This document shows, piece by piece, positions 1 to 64,000 of a DNA stretch of 64,000 nt. The stretch is from Eutreptiella sp. 'Long Island Sound 2002'. Lineage: Eukaryota > Euglenozoa > Euglenophyceae > Eutreptiales > Eutreptiaceae. Below the pieces are notes generated by a model. It saw only the letters and a program-made list of their open reading frames with translations, searched no databases and was not told the origin of the DNA. The DNA is taken from positions 12,731,629 to 12,795,628 of the forward strand of contig OZ038380.1 in assembly GCA_964036045.1 (NCBI GenBank). The letters run 5' to 3'. Each line of letters opens with the position of its first letter. Position 1 is the first letter of the stretch. Made by a program: the position numbers and the translations under genes.

Positions 1-297
1 CCATCAGGGGGCAGAAGCAGCACCTGTGAAAAGAGGGACAACTGGCCCGCTCTGGCCACCACAAATTTTCCCCCAGTGGCTTGGAACAAGCAACACAAGC
101 AATTTCCTCCAGAAAACCAAAAACAGTGCACACACCCCAAAGTACCAAGCAGCACATTTACTCAGCCTTTATGGCAAACCCCCCCCCCAGGCCAGTGGTT
201 GCAGTACCCCGGCTGCTCTATGCTTGCGACCATCCCATGTGTCTTTCTCCCGCACAATGCCCCAGGCCTCGTCCCTTCCCTCTGTCCCAGACCCCAG
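1..297 (+). other. 3' part of an intron before exon 1
   Basis: This is non-coding sequence ending in a pyrimidine-rich tract and CCCAG. It carries one copy of dispersed repeat K (about 7-95), recognisable by the GGGGCAGAAGCAGC core, continuing directly into repeat L (about 96-190). The same K and L pair recurs at 36.9-37.9 kb, where it is split by a satellite. Confidence 0.6.
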
Positions 298-63622
<63,325 letters not shown>

Positions 63623-64000
63623 GTATGTCACTGGGACCGGGCCCATGTTAGGCAGTGGAGACCCACAAGGGGGACGGGGGTCATGAAGCGTCATGCATAA
63701 TGGATCTGTGAGAAAGATCTGGGCGGCTCTGTGCCCATGGCTTAGGGTTCGCGTTTGCCATCAATATCTTTCAGGATGTGCTGTGGTGTGCTGTGGTGTG
63801 CTGTTGCGTGGTGTGGGCGTGTGGTCATTCTGCACTCAGTCTCACTGAGTCCCGAAGACCACTCTGTGTCCCACCGAGCGTACATGTGTTCTGTGGACCA
63901 CCTGCAATGGCAGCAGTGGTGCACTTGAGCCATGACCCCCCGTCTGTTGATCCGTGTCCCCAAAGTTACCGAAAGCCTTGGAAAGGGCCCATGGTGGACG
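63623..64000 (+). other. Start of intron 29 to window end
   Basis: It contains a short GTGCTGTGGT tandem (about 63777-63805); no coding segment identified. The gene is open here. Confidence 0.45.

Overview
The window is eukaryotic nuclear DNA. It holds GC-rich coding segments of 65 to 660 bp that begin after pyrimidine-AG acceptors and end at GT donors. They are separated by long introns full of microsatellites, G/C homopolymers and transposons. Nothing bacterial or organellar is visible. I cannot name the species. The strong GC bias at third codon positions, very large repeat-filled introns, TTAGGG-like interstitial tracts and abundant small DNA transposons suggest a protist or alga, but this is inference only.

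The main content is one very large gene on the + strand that is open at both window ends. I can place 29 exons between 298 and 63622. Every one of the 28 junctions is phase-compatible (20 phase 0, 8 phase 1), giving one uninterrupted frame of 7157 nt, about 2385 residues and about 11% of the window. The protein is a tandem array of roughly 12 C2-like beta-sandwich domains. Each has a recognisable central segment (strand with G-rich turn, W-N/H-E/D-E-x-F-x-F strand, L-x-L-x-V-x-D strand) and a recurrent closing segment of the form W-x-P-L-x-x-x-D-P-x-T-G-x-W followed by a hydrophobic strand. An acidic Ala/Pro/Glu/Lys-rich linker interrupts the array (exons 20-22). Most classical C2 calcium-binding aspartates are missing, so membrane or protein scaffolding is more likely than Ca2+ sensing. 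I do not recognise the family: ferlins, extended synaptotagmins, C2CD3-type centriolar proteins and RPGRIP1/CC2D2A-type ciliary proteins share only the C2 theme.

Layout. 1-15.6 kb: exons 1-8, with intronic GTT and CCCACA arrays, family-A repeats and one hAT-type MITE. 15.6-21.2 kb: a 5.5 kb intron holding a 2.4 kb terminal-inverted-repeat (TIR) element with an 8-bp target-site duplication (TSD) and a second hAT MITE. 21.2-31.6 kb: exons 9-14, a third hAT MITE and a CAATTG-TIR element. 31.6-36.3 kb: a 4.7 kb intron holding a second, 3.5 kb copy of the 8-bp-TSD element. 36.3-44 kb: exons 15-18, a GTCTAC satellite and a 1.7 kb foldback structure built from 10-bp GTACGACACA arrays around three 168-bp repeats. 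44-64 kb: exons 18-29, perfect hairpins, (GT)n tracts, long family-A copies, a 487-bp G-rich TIR element and a 747-bp element with a 6-bp TSD. No convincing second gene, rRNA, functional tRNA or CRISPR was found.
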